NCBI RefSeq assembly: GCF_003033885.1
Contig: NZ_CP024081.1
Location: 2,973,462 to 3,037,461 of the forward strand
Length of the DNA: 64,000 bases
Reading direction: 5' to 3'
DNA from: Pseudomonas rhizophila
GTDB lineage: Bacteria; Pseudomonadota; Gammaproteobacteria; Pseudomonadales; Pseudomonadaceae
The translations under genes and the position numbers were made by a program. Position 1 is the stretch's first letter, and every line of letters starts with the position of its first letter. The notes below the pieces were generated by a model. It was not told the DNA's origin, did no database searches, and saw only the letters and a list, made by a program, of their open reading frames with translations. Of the stretch, positions 44,469 through 53,751 are shown in pieces.

Positions 44469-44783
44469 TCAAGGCTTCGACAGTGCCTGGTCTACCGCCG
44501 CAATCAGCTTCCCCAGATCCTTCGCGGTGGCTCTGTGTATGACACCAAACAGGTACGCTCGCTGTTCGTCCTCATCGTCCATGTCGGCAAAAAATGCTTT
44601 GAGCTGCACATCCAGTTTGTCGGCAAGCAAGACCAAGGCTTCCATGCTCGGGGTGTAGGTGCCGGTTTCGAAGCGGCTGATGGTTTTGGGGTCAAAACCG
44701 GTTTTTTCGCCAAGTTCAGCCTGAGTAAGCCCCGCTACTTTGCGATAGCGTCTGATGGCCGGACCCAAACTTGAAATTTGCAT
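44469..44783 (-). CDS. XRE family HTH regulator
   Basis: A 104-residue protein. The HTH covers residues about 6-62 (AIRRYRKVAGLTQAELGEKT, GFDPKTISRFETGTYTPSM). An acidic tail FADMDDEDEQRAYLFGVIHR follows. There is no partner toxin gene next to it, so it is a small DNA-binding regulator of unknown target. Confidence 0.88.
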   Translation of the reverse strand: MQISSLGPAIRRYRKVAGLTQAELGEKTGFDPKTISRFETGTYTPSMEALVLLADKLDVQLKAFFADMDDEDEQRAYLFGVIHRATAKDLGKLIAAVDQALSKP

Positions 44784-45109
44784 CGCTTAATTCCCATTTA
44801 GAATCAAGAACTTAACGATAGATTTTTGCATTAGGCAACCGCATGATCCATCACCTTGCTTTGCAAAATGTGATGTGTTTCGTAGAATCGGCCTTTGGCA
44901 CGGGCATTTGGTGACCTGCTTCAGAAGCCTGGATGTGCGAAAAAGGCGAGCCTTGCGTTTTCTTGTTGTACACAAGGCGACGCTTGGCGCCTTCAGGTAG
45001 CACCGCCACGGCCCGCGCTCCAGCGTATCTCAAGGTGTTTGAGCCTAGTTGATTTTTCGCCTGTCCTGGGGCGGTGCAACCGCGCGCGACAAATGAGCCT
45101 GACTCATGG
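44784..45109. other. Gene-free region between the XRE gene and the GGDEF/EAL gene
   Basis: Frames of 60-110 codons exist on the minus strand here, but none has family motifs or a convincing ribosome binding site. The region should hold the divergent promoters of the XRE and GGDEF/EAL genes. I see no clear repeat or terminator. Confidence 0.5.
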
Positions 45110-46864
45110 ATGACTGCTTCGATGGATAAGAAGTACCGCAGAGCCGTTGACGCCGCCGCGATTTTTTCTGAAACCGATCTGAGCGGGCGCATTACCTACG
45201 TCAACGACCAGTTCTGTAAGCTTTTTGGCTACCCGCGCGATGAGCTGTTGGGGGCTAACCATCGCCTGATCAACTCCGGCCAACACCCGGACGAGTTCTT
45301 CAGCGCCATGTGGCGCACCATCGCCCTGGGGCAGGTCTGGAAGGGTGAGATCTGCAACCGGGCCAAGGACGGTACGCTGCATTGGGTCGATACCACTCTG
45401 GTGCCGGTGATCGACGATGCGACCGGTCAGATCGAGCGCTATCTGGCGATTCGTTTTGATGTCAGCGAGAAGCGTCAGTTGTTGCATTCGCTGCAATGGC
45501 GGGTCGGTCACGACGTGTTGACCGGGTTGCCCAACCGCACCTACCTGTCCGACCTGCTGGATCAGGCCCTGGAATTTTCCAGGGCGCAGAGCTTGCCCCT
45601 GGCGGTGTGCATGCTTGACCTGGATGGCTTCAAGGCTGTGAACGACGGCCACGGCCATGCCAGTGGTGACCAGTTGCTGGTGGAGGTCGCCCGGCGTCTG
45701 CGCAGCATCGTGCGGGGGGAGGATGTGGTGGCGCGGTTGGCCGGCGATGAGTTTGTGCTGGTACTGCGCCATGTATGCGGGCTTGAGGAATTGCATGCCG
45801 CGTTGAACCGGGTGCTGATTGCCGTCTCCATGCCGTATGCCATTGATGGCAAGGCCATCAAGGTTTTCGCCAGCATTGGCGTCACCCTGTTTCCCGGTGA
45901 CAACGAAGACGCCGATACCTTGTTGCGCCACGCCGACCAGGCGATGTACGTGGCCAAGCAGAGCGGCCGCAATCGCTTTCATTTGTTCGACGTGTCCCGG
46001 GACCAGGAAGTGCGGGCCACTTACCAGACCGTCGAGCGGGTGCGGCAGGCCATGGCCGGCAACGAATTGCGCCTGCATTTTCAGCCCAAGGTCAACATGC
46101 GCCATGGCGCGGTGGTGGGGCTCGAGGCGCTGCTGCGCTGGAAACACCCCCAACGGGGCCTGGTACCGCCCCGGGAGTTCCTGCCGCTGGTGGAGGAAAC
46201 CGACCTGATCGTCGAGATCGGTGAGTGGGTCATGGAGCAGGTGCTGATTCAGTTGCAGCAATGGCAGCACGCGGGGCAAGTCTGGCCGGTGAGCATCAAT
46301 ATCTCGGCGCGGCATTTCCAGCGGGCAGATTTCGTCGAGCGGTTGCGGCAGGTGCTGCAACGGCACCCGGCGGTGTCGCCGCGCATGCTGGATCTGCAGA
46401 TCGTTGAATCCTTGGCGGTGGAAAACCTTGCCCACGTCAGCGCCTGTCTCCAGGCGTGCCAGGCCTTGGGCGTGGGGTTTTCCCTGGGCGGTTTCGGCAC
46501 GGGATACTGTTCGCTCAATGACCTCAAACACCTGCGCACGCAGACCATCAAGATCGACAAGACCTTTGTCCGCGACATACTCAATGACCGCGATGATCTG
46601 GCGCTGACCGAAGCGGTCATCGGTTTGGCCAGGGCGTTTGGGCGCCAGGTGGTGGCGGAGGGGCTGGACAGCCTGGAGCATGGTCAATTGCTGCTGCGCC
46701 TGGGCTGCGAAGTGGCCCAAGGCTATTTCATCGCCCGACCCATGCCACCCGACCAGGTGCCTGGCTGGGTGAAAGGATTTGTTTCGCCGCCGCAATGGCA
46801 GCATCAGTCGGACGTTCAGGGCGAATCGGATCCGGCTTGCGGCGACTCTTTATGTCCGGTGTAG
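45110..46864 (+). CDS. PAS-GGDEF-EAL protein with altered active-site motifs
   Basis: A 584-residue cytoplasmic protein using ATG 45110; ATG 45122 is an alternative. A PAS domain (about 10-120: ETDLSGRITYVNDQFCKLFG) is followed by a GGDEF domain with AGDEF at 211-215 and an EAL domain with GLEALLRW (Glu339). In the EAL domain the metal-binding DDFGTG is GGFGTG (Gly460-Gly461), and the usual ELTES-like strand reads LQIVES. The KID lysine, the EGLD glutamate and AQGYFIARPM remain. The DDFG loss argues against phosphodiesterase activity. AGDEF can be active in some cyclases. No RxxD site is seen before AGDEF (EDVVARL). Confidence 0.9.
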   Translation: MTASMDKKYRRAVDAAAIFSETDLSGRITYVNDQFCKLFGYPRDELLGANHRLINSGQHPDEFFSAMWRTIALGQVWKGEICNRAKDGTLHWVDTTLVPVIDDATGQIERYLAIRFDVSEKRQLLHSLQWRVGHDVLTGLPNRTYLSDLLDQALEFSRAQSLPLAVCMLDLDGFKAVNDGHGHASGDQLLVEVARRLRSIVRGEDVVARLAGDEFVLVLRHVCGLEELHAALNRVLIAVSMPYAIDGKAIKVFASIGVTLFPGDNEDADTLLRHADQAMYVAKQSGRNRFHLFDVSRDQEVRATYQTVERVRQAMAGNELRLHFQPKVNMRHGAVVGLEALLRWKHPQRGLVPPREFLPLVEETDLIVEIGEWVMEQVLIQLQQWQHAGQVWPVSINISARHFQRADFVERLRQVLQRHPAVSPRMLDLQIVESLAVENLAHVSACLQACQALGVGFSLGGFGTGYCSLNDLKHLRTQTIKIDKTFVRDILNDRDDLALTEAVIGLARAFGRQVVAEGLDSLEHGQLLLRLGCEVAQGYFIARPMPPDQVPGWVKGFVSPPQWQHQSDVQGESDPACGDSLCPV

Positions 46865-47583
46865 GACTGGATGATCGCGTCGATTTCCCCCGACGTTTTC
46901 ATCTTCAATAAGGTGCGCAGAATGCGTTGGGCCGGAATGTTTTGATCATCGCGTACATAACAGCCCAGCCCGCGCTCCTGGAGAACCGCCACGGCACGCA
47001 GTTGCCGGTCTGGGGGATGTCGTTGATTGAACCAGTCCAGCGCCCATTGATTGCTCACCGCGTAGCGATAGCGCCCGGCCAGAAGCTTGGCCAGGACTTG
47101 TTCCTGGCTGCGTGCATCGTCACGTCGCAGATGCCCGCCGTCGAATAACGGCTGCAAGGTCGGGTAGGTATAGCTGAGGACGGTCCCGACCGGCTGGTGG
47201 GGCAGGGTGGCGGGCGTCACCACCTTGGGGGAGCTGGCCGTGCCCACCAGCACGTCGCGCTGGAAAAACAGCGGGACGCTCCACAGGTAATTGCCCCCCG
47301 TATCCTTTACCCACTCGGGGGTGACATAACACCGTACGTCGACTTCGCCGTGGTTCATGGCATTGTCCAGCCGGGCGCGGGCCAGCACATGAAACTGCGC
47401 CGGCATCCCCACCTGGGCCGCCAGGCGGGTCATTACGTCGGGGATGATACCCTGGATCGGGCGACCTTCTTCAGTCTGCACCATGGGCATGGCCCAGCTA
47501 TCGGTAATGGCGAAACGCAACGGAATCTCGCCAGCAAAACACCCTGAACCCAATAACAGCAAAGCCCCCATGGCCGAACGCAT
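46816..47583 (-). CDS. Periplasmic solute-binding protein, family 3
   Basis: A 255-residue exported protein. Its signal peptide is MRSAMGALLLLGSGCFAGEI. Family 3 (amino-acid binding type) features are LRFAITDSWAMPMV, GIIPDVMTRLAAQVGM, PVGTVLSYTYPTLQ and the C-terminal LLKMKTSGEIDAIIQSY. No ABC permease or ATPase is adjacent, as is common for SBPs that work with signalling proteins. The start at 47583 has GGAG upstream. Its 3' end overlaps the convergent GGDEF/EAL gene by 49 bases. Confidence 0.88.
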   Translation of the reverse strand: MRSAMGALLLLGSGCFAGEIPLRFAITDSWAMPMVQTEEGRPIQGIIPDVMTRLAAQVGMPAQFHVLARARLDNAMNHGEVDVRCYVTPEWVKDTGGNYLWSVPLFFQRDVLVGTASSPKVVTPATLPHQPVGTVLSYTYPTLQPLFDGGHLRRDDARSQEQVLAKLLAGRYRYAVSNQWALDWFNQRHPPDRQLRAVAVLQERGLGCYVRDDQNIPAQRILRTLLKMKTSGEIDAIIQSYTGHKESPQAGSDSP

Positions 47584-47726
47584 AAACTCTCCTGATGGTG
47601 CAAAATCCTGTCGGCAACCAGGCCCCTGACCCAAGCTTAGACAGATTAGACGAGTACACCGGATGCAATTTCGCCCCTGCTCCGCTAGCATTAGCCGCTT
47701 CTGCTTCCCAGTGGCGATGGTTTTCG

Positions 47727-49787
47727 ATGAGTTATCAGGTTCTTGCACGTAAATGGCGTCCGCGCTCGTTCCGCGAAATGGTCGGCCAGACCCATGTGCT
47801 CAAGGCCCTGATCAATGCCTTGGACAGCCAGCGGCTGCATCACGCCTACCTGTTCACCGGCACGCGCGGCGTCGGCAAGACGACCATCGCGCGGATCATC
47901 GCCAAGTGCCTGAACTGTGAAACCGGTATTACCTCGACGCCGTGTGGCGAGTGCTCGGTATGCCGGGAAATCGACGAAGGCCGTTTCGTCGACCTGATCG
48001 AGATCGACGCCGCCAGCCGCACCAAGGTCGAAGACACCCGTGAACTGCTCGACAACGTGCAGTACGCGCCAAGCCGTGGGCGCTTCAAGGTCTACCTGAT
48101 CGACGAAGTGCACATGCTTTCCAGCCATTCCTTCAATGCGCTGCTCAAGACCCTCGAGGAGCCGCCGCCCTACGTCAAGTTCATCCTGGCGACCACCGAC
48201 CCGCAGAAGCTTCCTGCAACGATTTTGTCCCGCTGCCTGCAGTTCTCCCTCAAGAACATGACCCCGGAGCGGGTGGTCGAGCATCTGACCCACGTGTTGG
48301 GTGTCGAGAACGTACCGTTCGAAGACGATGCGCTGTGGCTGCTGGGTCGCGCCGCCGATGGTTCGATGCGTGACGCCATGAGCCTGACCGACCAGGCCAT
48401 TGCCTTTGGTGAAGGCAAGGTCATGGCCGCCGATGTGCGGGCCATGCTTGGCACCCTCGACCACGGCCAGGTCTACGACGTGTTGCATGCGCTGATCGAC
48501 GGTGACGCCAAGGCGTTGCTCGAAGCGGTGCGTCACCTGGCCGAGCAGGGGCCGGACTGGAATGGCGTGCTTTCGGAAATTCTCAACGTGTTGCACCGTG
48601 TCGCCATCGCCCAGGCTTTGCCCGAGGGTGTCGACAACGGTCATGGCGACCGCGATCGGGTGCTGGCACTGGCTCAGGCGCTGCCGGCCGAAGACGTGCA
48701 GTTCTACTACCAGATGGGGCTGATCGGTCGGCGCGACCTACCCCTGGCGCCGGATCCGCGCGGTGGTTTCGAAATGGTGCTGCTGCGAATGCTCGCGTTC
48801 CGGCCAGCCGACACGGACAACGCCCCGAGGCAACCGCTAAAGCCAGTGGGGATCAGCCAGGCCACAGCTGATTCCGCCAAGCCAGTGGCTGCCGCGCCCG
48901 TCGTTGCGCCGGCAGTGGCCTCTGCCCCGGCAGCGGTTGAGCAACCGGCCCCGGTGCCTGTCGTCGCGGCGCCTGAGCCCGAGCCTGTCGTCGAGGCGTT
49001 GCCGCAGCCGGTCGCTGAAGAAGTGGTCGACCTGCCCTGGAACGACCCGGTCGAGACCCAGGTCGTCCAGCAGCCTGCCGTGGAACCGGTGCTGGAAACC
49101 GTCGCCGAGCAACCCGAGTTGCCACCGATGCCTATGCCCACGCCCGACAGCGTGGTACCCGACGCGCCCGAGTGGGTGGCTGCACCGGTGCCTGAGCCCA
49201 CGGTGGCGGACGTTGATGTCGCCACGCCAGGCATGGACCTGGATGATGAGCCGCCACTGGACGAGGATTACATCGAGCCGGACATGGATTCGGCCTACAG
49301 CTATCTGGATGAACTGGCCAGCGAACACGCCGCCGAACCGGCCCCGGAGCCCGAGCCTGAACCGGCGGCGATGCCGGCTACCGGGCTGGCCCTGCAATGG
49401 CTGGAGCTGTTCCCGAAACTGCCGATTACCGGCATGACCGGCAGCATTGCCGCCAACTGCACGCTGATCTCCGTGGAGGGCGACCACTGGCTGCTGCACC
49501 TGGACCCGGCCCACAGCGCACTGTTCAACGCCACGCAGCAGCGCCGTCTCAACGATGCACTGAACCAGTATCACCAGCGCACGCTGACGCTGAGCATCGA
49601 GCTGATCAAGCCTGAGCAGGAGACGCCGGCCCAGGCTGCGTCCCGCCGCCGTGCCGACCGTCAGCGCGAAGCCGAGGAGTCGATCCACGGTGATCCGTTC
49701 ATCCAGCAAATGATGCAACAGTTCGGTGCCGTGGTCCGTCACGATACTATCGAACCTGTCGAGGCCCCGGTGACCCAGGGCTCATAA
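47727..49787 (+). CDS. dnaX: DNA polymerase III tau/gamma subunit
   Basis: A 686-residue clamp loader subunit. The Walker A motif is GTRGVGKTTIARII; a zinc module follows (CLNC...CGECSVC) and the sensor/Walker B region has YLIDEVHMLSSHSF. ATDPQKLPATILSRCLQF and the lid/collar are in place. A long Pro/Ala/Val/Glu-rich linker (about 365-540) connects to the tau C-terminus that binds the polymerase alpha subunit. I see no A-AAA-AAG slippery heptamer, so a frameshifted gamma form made the E. coli way is not supported. The ATG at 47727 gives MSYQVLARKWRPRSF. Confidence 0.97.
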   Translation: MSYQVLARKWRPRSFREMVGQTHVLKALINALDSQRLHHAYLFTGTRGVGKTTIARIIAKCLNCETGITSTPCGECSVCREIDEGRFVDLIEIDAASRTKVEDTRELLDNVQYAPSRGRFKVYLIDEVHMLSSHSFNALLKTLEEPPPYVKFILATTDPQKLPATILSRCLQFSLKNMTPERVVEHLTHVLGVENVPFEDDALWLLGRAADGSMRDAMSLTDQAIAFGEGKVMAADVRAMLGTLDHGQVYDVLHALIDGDAKALLEAVRHLAEQGPDWNGVLSEILNVLHRVAIAQALPEGVDNGHGDRDRVLALAQALPAEDVQFYYQMGLIGRRDLPLAPDPRGGFEMVLLRMLAFRPADTDNAPRQPLKPVGISQATADSAKPVAAAPVVAPAVASAPAAVEQPAPVPVVAAPEPEPVVEALPQPVAEEVVDLPWNDPVETQVVQQPAVEPVLETVAEQPELPPMPMPTPDSVVPDAPEWVAAPVPEPTVADVDVATPGMDLDDEPPLDEDYIEPDMDSAYSYLDELASEHAAEPAPEPEPEPAAMPATGLALQWLELFPKLPITGMTGSIAANCTLISVEGDHWLLHLDPAHSALFNATQQRRLNDALNQYHQRTLTLSIELIKPEQETPAQAASRRRADRQREAEESIHGDPFIQQMMQQFGAVVRHDTIEPVEAPVTQGS

Positions 49788-49851
49788 CTGAAAGCGTCAG
49801 GCCGAACGGGCCGGGCGCGGTGTTTATCCAAGTACTTTCGAGGTGATTCTC

Positions 49852-50190
49852 ATGATGAAAGGTGGCATGGCCGGCCTGATGAAGCAGGCGCAGCAGATGC
49901 AGGAAAAAATGGCCAAGATGCAGGAAGAACTGGCCAACGCCGAAGTCACCGGCAAGTCCGGCGGCGACATGGTGACCGTGGTCATGACCGGTCGCCACGA
50001 CATCAAGCGTGTCAGCATCGACCCGAGCGTGGTCGAAGGCCTGAGCGAAGACGACAAGGAAATGCTCGAAGCCCTGTTCGCCGCCGCCGTCAATGACGCA
50101 GTGCGCAAGATCGAAGCCAACAGCCAGGACAAAATGTCCGGCATGACCGCTGGCATGCAACTGCCGCCGGGCATGAAACTGCCGTTCTGA
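49852..50190 (+). CDS. ybaB: YbaB/EbfC nucleoid-associated protein
   Basis: A 112-residue protein, [20 protein letters not shown] with a heptad-rich N-terminal helix, then [18 protein letters not shown] and a Met/Pro-rich tail ([17 protein letters not shown]). It binds DNA as a dimer. The order dnaX-ybaB-recR is conserved, though here an oxidoreductase gene is inserted before recR. The ATG at 49852 fits the family; the GTG at 49843 is within the ribosome binding region GAGGTG. Confidence 0.95.
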   Translation: MMKGGMAGLMKQAQQMQEKMAKMQEELANAEVTGKSGGDMVTVVMTGRHDIKRVSIDPSVVEGLSEDDKEMLEALFAAAVNDAVRKIEANSQDKMSGMTAGMQLPPGMKLPF

Positions 50191-50222
50191 CTCGCCATCC
50201 CGATCGGGATGGGCTACATACA

Positions 50223-50249
50223 ATGCCAGGCATCGCGCCTGGCATTTTT
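50223..50249 (+). terminator. Terminator of dnaX-ybaB
   Basis: ATGCCAGGC (50223-50231), a five-base loop and GCCTGGCAT (50237-50245) form a perfect nine-pair stem, followed by TTTTTG. Confidence 0.93.
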
Positions 50250-50286
50250 GTTTGTGTCACAAGGCGAGTGCGCTAGAAACTTTACC

Positions 50287-50374
50287 TGTGGGAGCAAGGC
50301 TTGCCCGCGATGGACGATGACGTGCCGCTGCGACGAACCGAGGCGTCTGCATCGCGGGCAAGCCTTGCTCCCAC
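50287..50374. repeat. REP family A, variant inverted pair
   Basis: Both arms carry GTGGGAGCAAGGCTTGCCCG (direct and inverted), a covarying variant of the common unit, between the ybaB terminator and the oxidoreductase gene. Confidence 0.93.
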
Positions 50375-50463
50375 CAGTACCCACTGAACAAACATCGAAC
50401 GCCGCCCAGCCGGCAATGGTCTGCTTCCTGTAAGTGCCACTCAACGATCAAGGAGACGCTTCC

Positions 50464-51498
50464 ATGTCACAAGCATCGACCACCCACCAGCGCATCGTCC
50501 TCGCCTCCCGCCCCACAGGTGCTCCCACCCCGGACAACTTCCGTCTGGAGCAGGTGACGTTGCCGGAGCTGCAGGAGGGGCAGATCCTGCTCAAGACGCT
50601 GTTTCTCTCATTGGACCCTTACATGCGCGGACGGATGAGCGACGCACCTTCCTACGCCGCGCCGGTGGAAATCGATGAGGTGATGACCGGTGGTGCTGTC
50701 AGCCGGGTCGAGCGTTCTATGCATCCGAAGTTTCAGGAGGGGGATCTGGTGGTGGGCGCTACGGGGTGGCAGAGCCACACTGTCAGCGATGGCCGCAATG
50801 TCATTCCGATCCCGTCCGGGCTGCCCAGCCCGTCGATGGCGCTGGGTGTGCTGGGCATGCCGGGCATGACCGCGTACATGGGCCTGATGGAGATCGGTCA
50901 GCCCAAGGCCGGGGAAACCCTGGTGGTCGCGGCGGCCTCGGGCGCAGTCGGCTCGGTGGTCGGCCAGGTGGCGAAGATCAAGGGCCTGCGGGTGGTCGGT
51001 GTGGCCGGCGGCCCCGAGAAATGCAAGTACGTGGTCGACGAGTTGGGGTTCGACGCCTGTGTCGATCACAAGCGCGATGACTTTGCCGAGGCACTGGCCC
51101 GGGCTTGCGACAAGGGCATCGACATCTATTACGAAAACGTCGGTGGCAAGGTGTTCGACGCCGTAGTGCCGCTGCTCAACGCCAAGGCGCGCATTCCCCT
51201 CTGTGGCCTGATCGCGTCCTACAACGAGCATGAAGCCCCCACTGGCCCGGATCGCTTGCCGCAATTGCAGCGCACCTTGCTGACCAAGCGCGTGCGGATC
51301 CAGGGGTTTATCGTGTTCGACGACTTCAGTGGTCGTCAGCCGGAGTTCATCAGCGCCATGGCGCCTTGGGTGCGTGACGGCAAGGTCAAGTTCCGCGAAG
51401 ACGTGGTCGATGGCCTTGAGAATGCACCACAGGCCTTTATCGGCCTGCTGGAAGGGCGCAACTTCGGCAAGCTGGTGGTGCGGGTGGCGCAGGATTGA
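50464..51498 (+). CDS. NADP-dependent oxidoreductase, MDR superfamily (CurA-like)
   Basis: A 344-residue zinc-free medium-chain reductase. The N-terminal domain has LFLSLDPYMRGRMSDAPSYA. The Rossmann domain shows VVAAASGAVGSVVGQVAKIKG and GVAGGPEKCKYVVDELGFDA, then YYENVGGKVFDAVVPLL and CGLIASYNE. These are typical of leukotriene B4 dehydrogenase / curcumin reductase / alkenal reductase enzymes. They reduce carbon-carbon double bonds of enals and enones with NADPH. The natural substrate is not deducible. It lies 66 bases before recR. Confidence 0.9.
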   Translation: MSQASTTHQRIVLASRPTGAPTPDNFRLEQVTLPELQEGQILLKTLFLSLDPYMRGRMSDAPSYAAPVEIDEVMTGGAVSRVERSMHPKFQEGDLVVGATGWQSHTVSDGRNVIPIPSGLPSPSMALGVLGMPGMTAYMGLMEIGQPKAGETLVVAAASGAVGSVVGQVAKIKGLRVVGVAGGPEKCKYVVDELGFDACVDHKRDDFAEALARACDKGIDIYYENVGGKVFDAVVPLLNAKARIPLCGLIASYNEHEAPTGPDRLPQLQRTLLTKRVRIQGFIVFDDFSGRQPEFISAMAPWVRDGKVKFREDVVDGLENAPQAFIGLLEGRNFGKLVVRVAQD

Positions 51499-51564
51499 GT
51501 ATTTGACGCTAATCGGAGGCGCGGGTATAAACCGCGTCTCGTTGTTATGTCGGACATTTCCTCC

Positions 51565-52167
51565 ATGAGCTTCAGCCCTTTGATTCGCCAACTGATCGAC
51601 GCCCTGCGAACTTTGCCGGGTGTGGGTCAGAAAACTGCTCAGCGCATGGCGTTGCAATTGCTTGAGCGTGATCGCAGCGGCGGTTCGCGTCTGGCTCTGG
51701 CCCTGAGCCAGGCCATGGAAGGGGTAGGGCATTGCCGCTTATGCCGCACCCTCACTGAAGACGACCTCTGCCCGCAATGCGCCGACCCGCGTCGGGACGA
51801 CAGCCTGCTATGCGTCGTGGAAGGACCCATGGATGTGTACGCCGTGGAGCAGACCGGTTTTCGCGGCCGTTATTTCGTGCTCAAGGGGCATTTGTCTCCG
51901 CTCGACGGCCTGGGACCGGAAGCCATCGGCATTCCGCAACTGATGGCGCGGATCGAAGAGGCCGGGACTTTCACCGAAGTCATCCTCGCCACCAACCCGA
52001 CGGTCGAAGGCGAAGCCACCGCCCACTACATCGCGCAATTGCTCAACAACAAGGGCCTGATCGCCTCACGCATCGCTCATGGCGTGCCGCTGGGCGGCGA
52101 GCTGGAACTGGTGGACGGCGGGACGCTGGCGCATTCGTTTGCCGGGCGCAAACCGATCGCTTTATAA
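51565..52167 (+). CDS. recR: Recombination mediator protein RecR
   Basis: A 200-residue protein. It has an N-terminal HhH ([20 protein letters not shown]), a C4 zinc finger (CRLCRTL...CPQCADPRR), a Toprim domain ([18 protein letters not shown]) and a Walker-like C-terminus. RecR works with RecF and RecO to load RecA at gaps. The ATG at 51565 is the family start; an in-frame ATG at 51547 is unlikely. Confidence 0.97.
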   Translation: MSFSPLIRQLIDALRTLPGVGQKTAQRMALQLLERDRSGGSRLALALSQAMEGVGHCRLCRTLTEDDLCPQCADPRRDDSLLCVVEGPMDVYAVEQTGFRGRYFVLKGHLSPLDGLGPEAIGIPQLMARIEEAGTFTEVILATNPTVEGEATAHYIAQLLNNKGLIASRIAHGVPLGGELELVDGGTLAHSFAGRKPIAL

Positions 52168-52183
52168 CTGCCACGAATAACCC

Positions 52184-52273
52184 TGTGGGAGCGAGCCTGC
52201 TCGCGATAGCGGCAGATCAGCCACCATTGATGTCGGCTGACACACCACTATCGCGAGTAGGCTCGCTCCCACA
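52184..52273. repeat. REP family A inverted pair
   Basis: Two inverted copies of GTGGGAGCGAGCCTGCTCGC lie between the convergent recR and apt. The right copy has GAGTAGGCTCG, a single change that breaks one internal pair. Confidence 0.93.
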
Positions 52274-52299
52274 TGGAGTGTGTGTGCTATTGACGGGCG

Positions 52300-52848
52300 T
52301 TATCTTTCGCTCAGCGAAAACTGCGTCAGGCAGAACGTCGGTATCCCCATGTCTTCCAGGCGCTGCGAGCCAAGCAACTCCGGCAGGTCGATGATCGCCG
52401 CGGCCTCGTGGACCTTGGCGCCCATGCGGCGGATCAGGTTGGCGGCGGCGATCAGCGTGCCGCCGGTGGCGATCAGGTCATCGAACATCACCACCGAATC
52501 ACCCTCGCACAGGCTGTCGGCGTGAACTTCAAGGAAGGCTTCGCCGTATTCGGTCTGGTAACCCTCGGCCAGCACATCCGCCGGCAGCTTGCCTTGCTTG
52601 CGGAACAGCACCAGGGGCTTGTTCAACTGATAAGCCAGGATTGAGCCGATCAGGAAGCCTCGCGCATCCATCGCGCCGATGTGGGTGAACTCGGCCTCGA
52701 CATAACGATGGGCGAAGCTGTCCATCACCAGCCGCAGCGCGGTGGGGGACTGGAACAGTGGGGTAATGTCGCGAAAGATCACGCCCGGCTTGGGGAAATC
52801 GATTACGGGGCGGATCAGGGATTTGATATCGAAGGAGTCGAAGACCAT
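52300..52848 (-). CDS. apt: Adenine phosphoribosyltransferase
   Basis: A 182-residue enzyme that makes AMP from adenine and PRPP. The hallmark phrases are [30 protein letters not shown] and the PRPP loop [36 protein letters not shown] is the standard N-terminus. It lies 75 bases downstream of anr on the same strand and probably has its own promoter. Confidence 0.97.
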   Translation of the reverse strand: MVFDSFDIKSLIRPVIDFPKPGVIFRDITPLFQSPTALRLVMDSFAHRYVEAEFTHIGAMDARGFLIGSILAYQLNKPLVLFRKQGKLPADVLAEGYQTEYGEAFLEVHADSLCEGDSVVMFDDLIATGGTLIAAANLIRRMGAKVHEAAAIIDLPELLGSQRLEDMGIPTFCLTQFSLSER

Positions 52849-52923
52849 CGTCTAGGTGTCCTGGCAGGCTGCAAACGCCGGAGTATAGCGCGGCAAGGCG
52901 AACCTGGGCCGCGCGCATGCTCA

Positions 52924-53658
52924 TCAGCCGTCGATCGAGCCACCCGCCAGGGCGCAGAGCTGGATCGGGTCGAGAATATGAATCTCCTTGCCTTCGGCGG
53001 CGATCAACTCGTTCTGTTGGAAACGGGTGAATACCCGGGACACGGTCTCCACCGCCAGGCCCAGGTAATTGCCGATTTCGTTACGCGACATGCTCAGGCG
53101 GAACTGGTTGGCCGAAAACCCGCGAGCGCGGAAACGTGCCGAGAGGTTGACCAGGAACGTGGCGATGCGTTCGTCGGCGGTTTTCTTCGAGAGCAGCAGC
53201 ATCATTTGCTGATCGTCGCGGATCTCCCGGCTCATGACTCGCATCAACTGACGACGCAGTTGCGGCAGTTGCAAGGCCAGTTCGTCCAGGCGATCGAAGG
53301 GTATCTCGCACACCGAGGTGGTTTCCAGCGCCTGGGCCGAGACCGGATGGGTTTCGGTGTCCATGCCCGACAGACCCACCAGCTCGCTGGGCAGGTGGAA
53401 GCCGGTGAGCTGTTCTTCGCCGCCATCGCTCAGATTGAAGGTTTTCAAGGCGCCCGAGCGCACGGCATAGACGGAATCGAAGGTGTCGCCCTGGCGAAAC
53501 AGGAATTCACCTTTTTTCAACGGTCGGCCCCGTTTAACGATGTCGTCCAGCGCGTCCATATCCTCCAGATTCAATGAAAGTGGCAGGCAGAGCGGAGCCA
53601 GGCTGCAATCCTTGCAATGGGCCTGGTTGTGGGCGCGCAGTTTGACTGGCTCGGACAT
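52924..53658 (-). CDS. anr: Anr, FNR-type oxygen-sensing regulator
   Basis: A 244-residue CRP/FNR regulator. The N-terminal [10 protein letters not shown] cluster plus the later Cys in [10 protein letters not shown] supply four ligands for an oxygen-labile [4Fe-4S] cluster. The cNMP-like barrel is at about 45-150, and the HTH near 190-220 carries [15 protein letters not shown] with the E-x-x-S-R recognition seen in FNR. Anr activates genes for low-oxygen life at TTGAT-N4-ATCAA boxes. Candidate boxes lie at 55197 (hemN) and 60996 (ccoG). Confidence 0.97.
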   Translation of the reverse strand: MSEPVKLRAHNQAHCKDCSLAPLCLPLSLNLEDMDALDDIVKRGRPLKKGEFLFRQGDTFDSVYAVRSGALKTFNLSDGGEEQLTGFHLPSELVGLSGMDTETHPVSAQALETTSVCEIPFDRLDELALQLPQLRRQLMRVMSREIRDDQQMMLLLSKKTADERIATFLVNLSARFRARGFSANQFRLSMSRNEIGNYLGLAVETVSRVFTRFQQNELIAAEGKEIHILDPIQLCALAGGSIDG

Positions 53659-53751
53659 TTCTTAAATCCTTGTGGGAAACACACATAAGCCGTAAGGGTA
53701 ACTCAGCTAAGGTACTCCGGCCAGTGGGCTTTCATCGTCAAATTGTCGCGC

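Noticed and set aside
44851..45192. A 113-codon minus-strand frame in the gap before the GGDEF/EAL gene
   Set aside because: It overlaps the start of the GGDEF/EAL gene, lacks a ribosome binding site and resembles no family I know; possibly a remnant but not supported.
45104..46804. A 566-codon minus-strand frame opposite the GGDEF/EAL gene
   Set aside because: His/Gln-rich mirror sequence without motifs.
47727..49787. Programmed frameshift in dnaX giving gamma
   Set aside because: No A-AAA-AAG slippery run or suitable stem-loop was seen in the part where tau and gamma would diverge.
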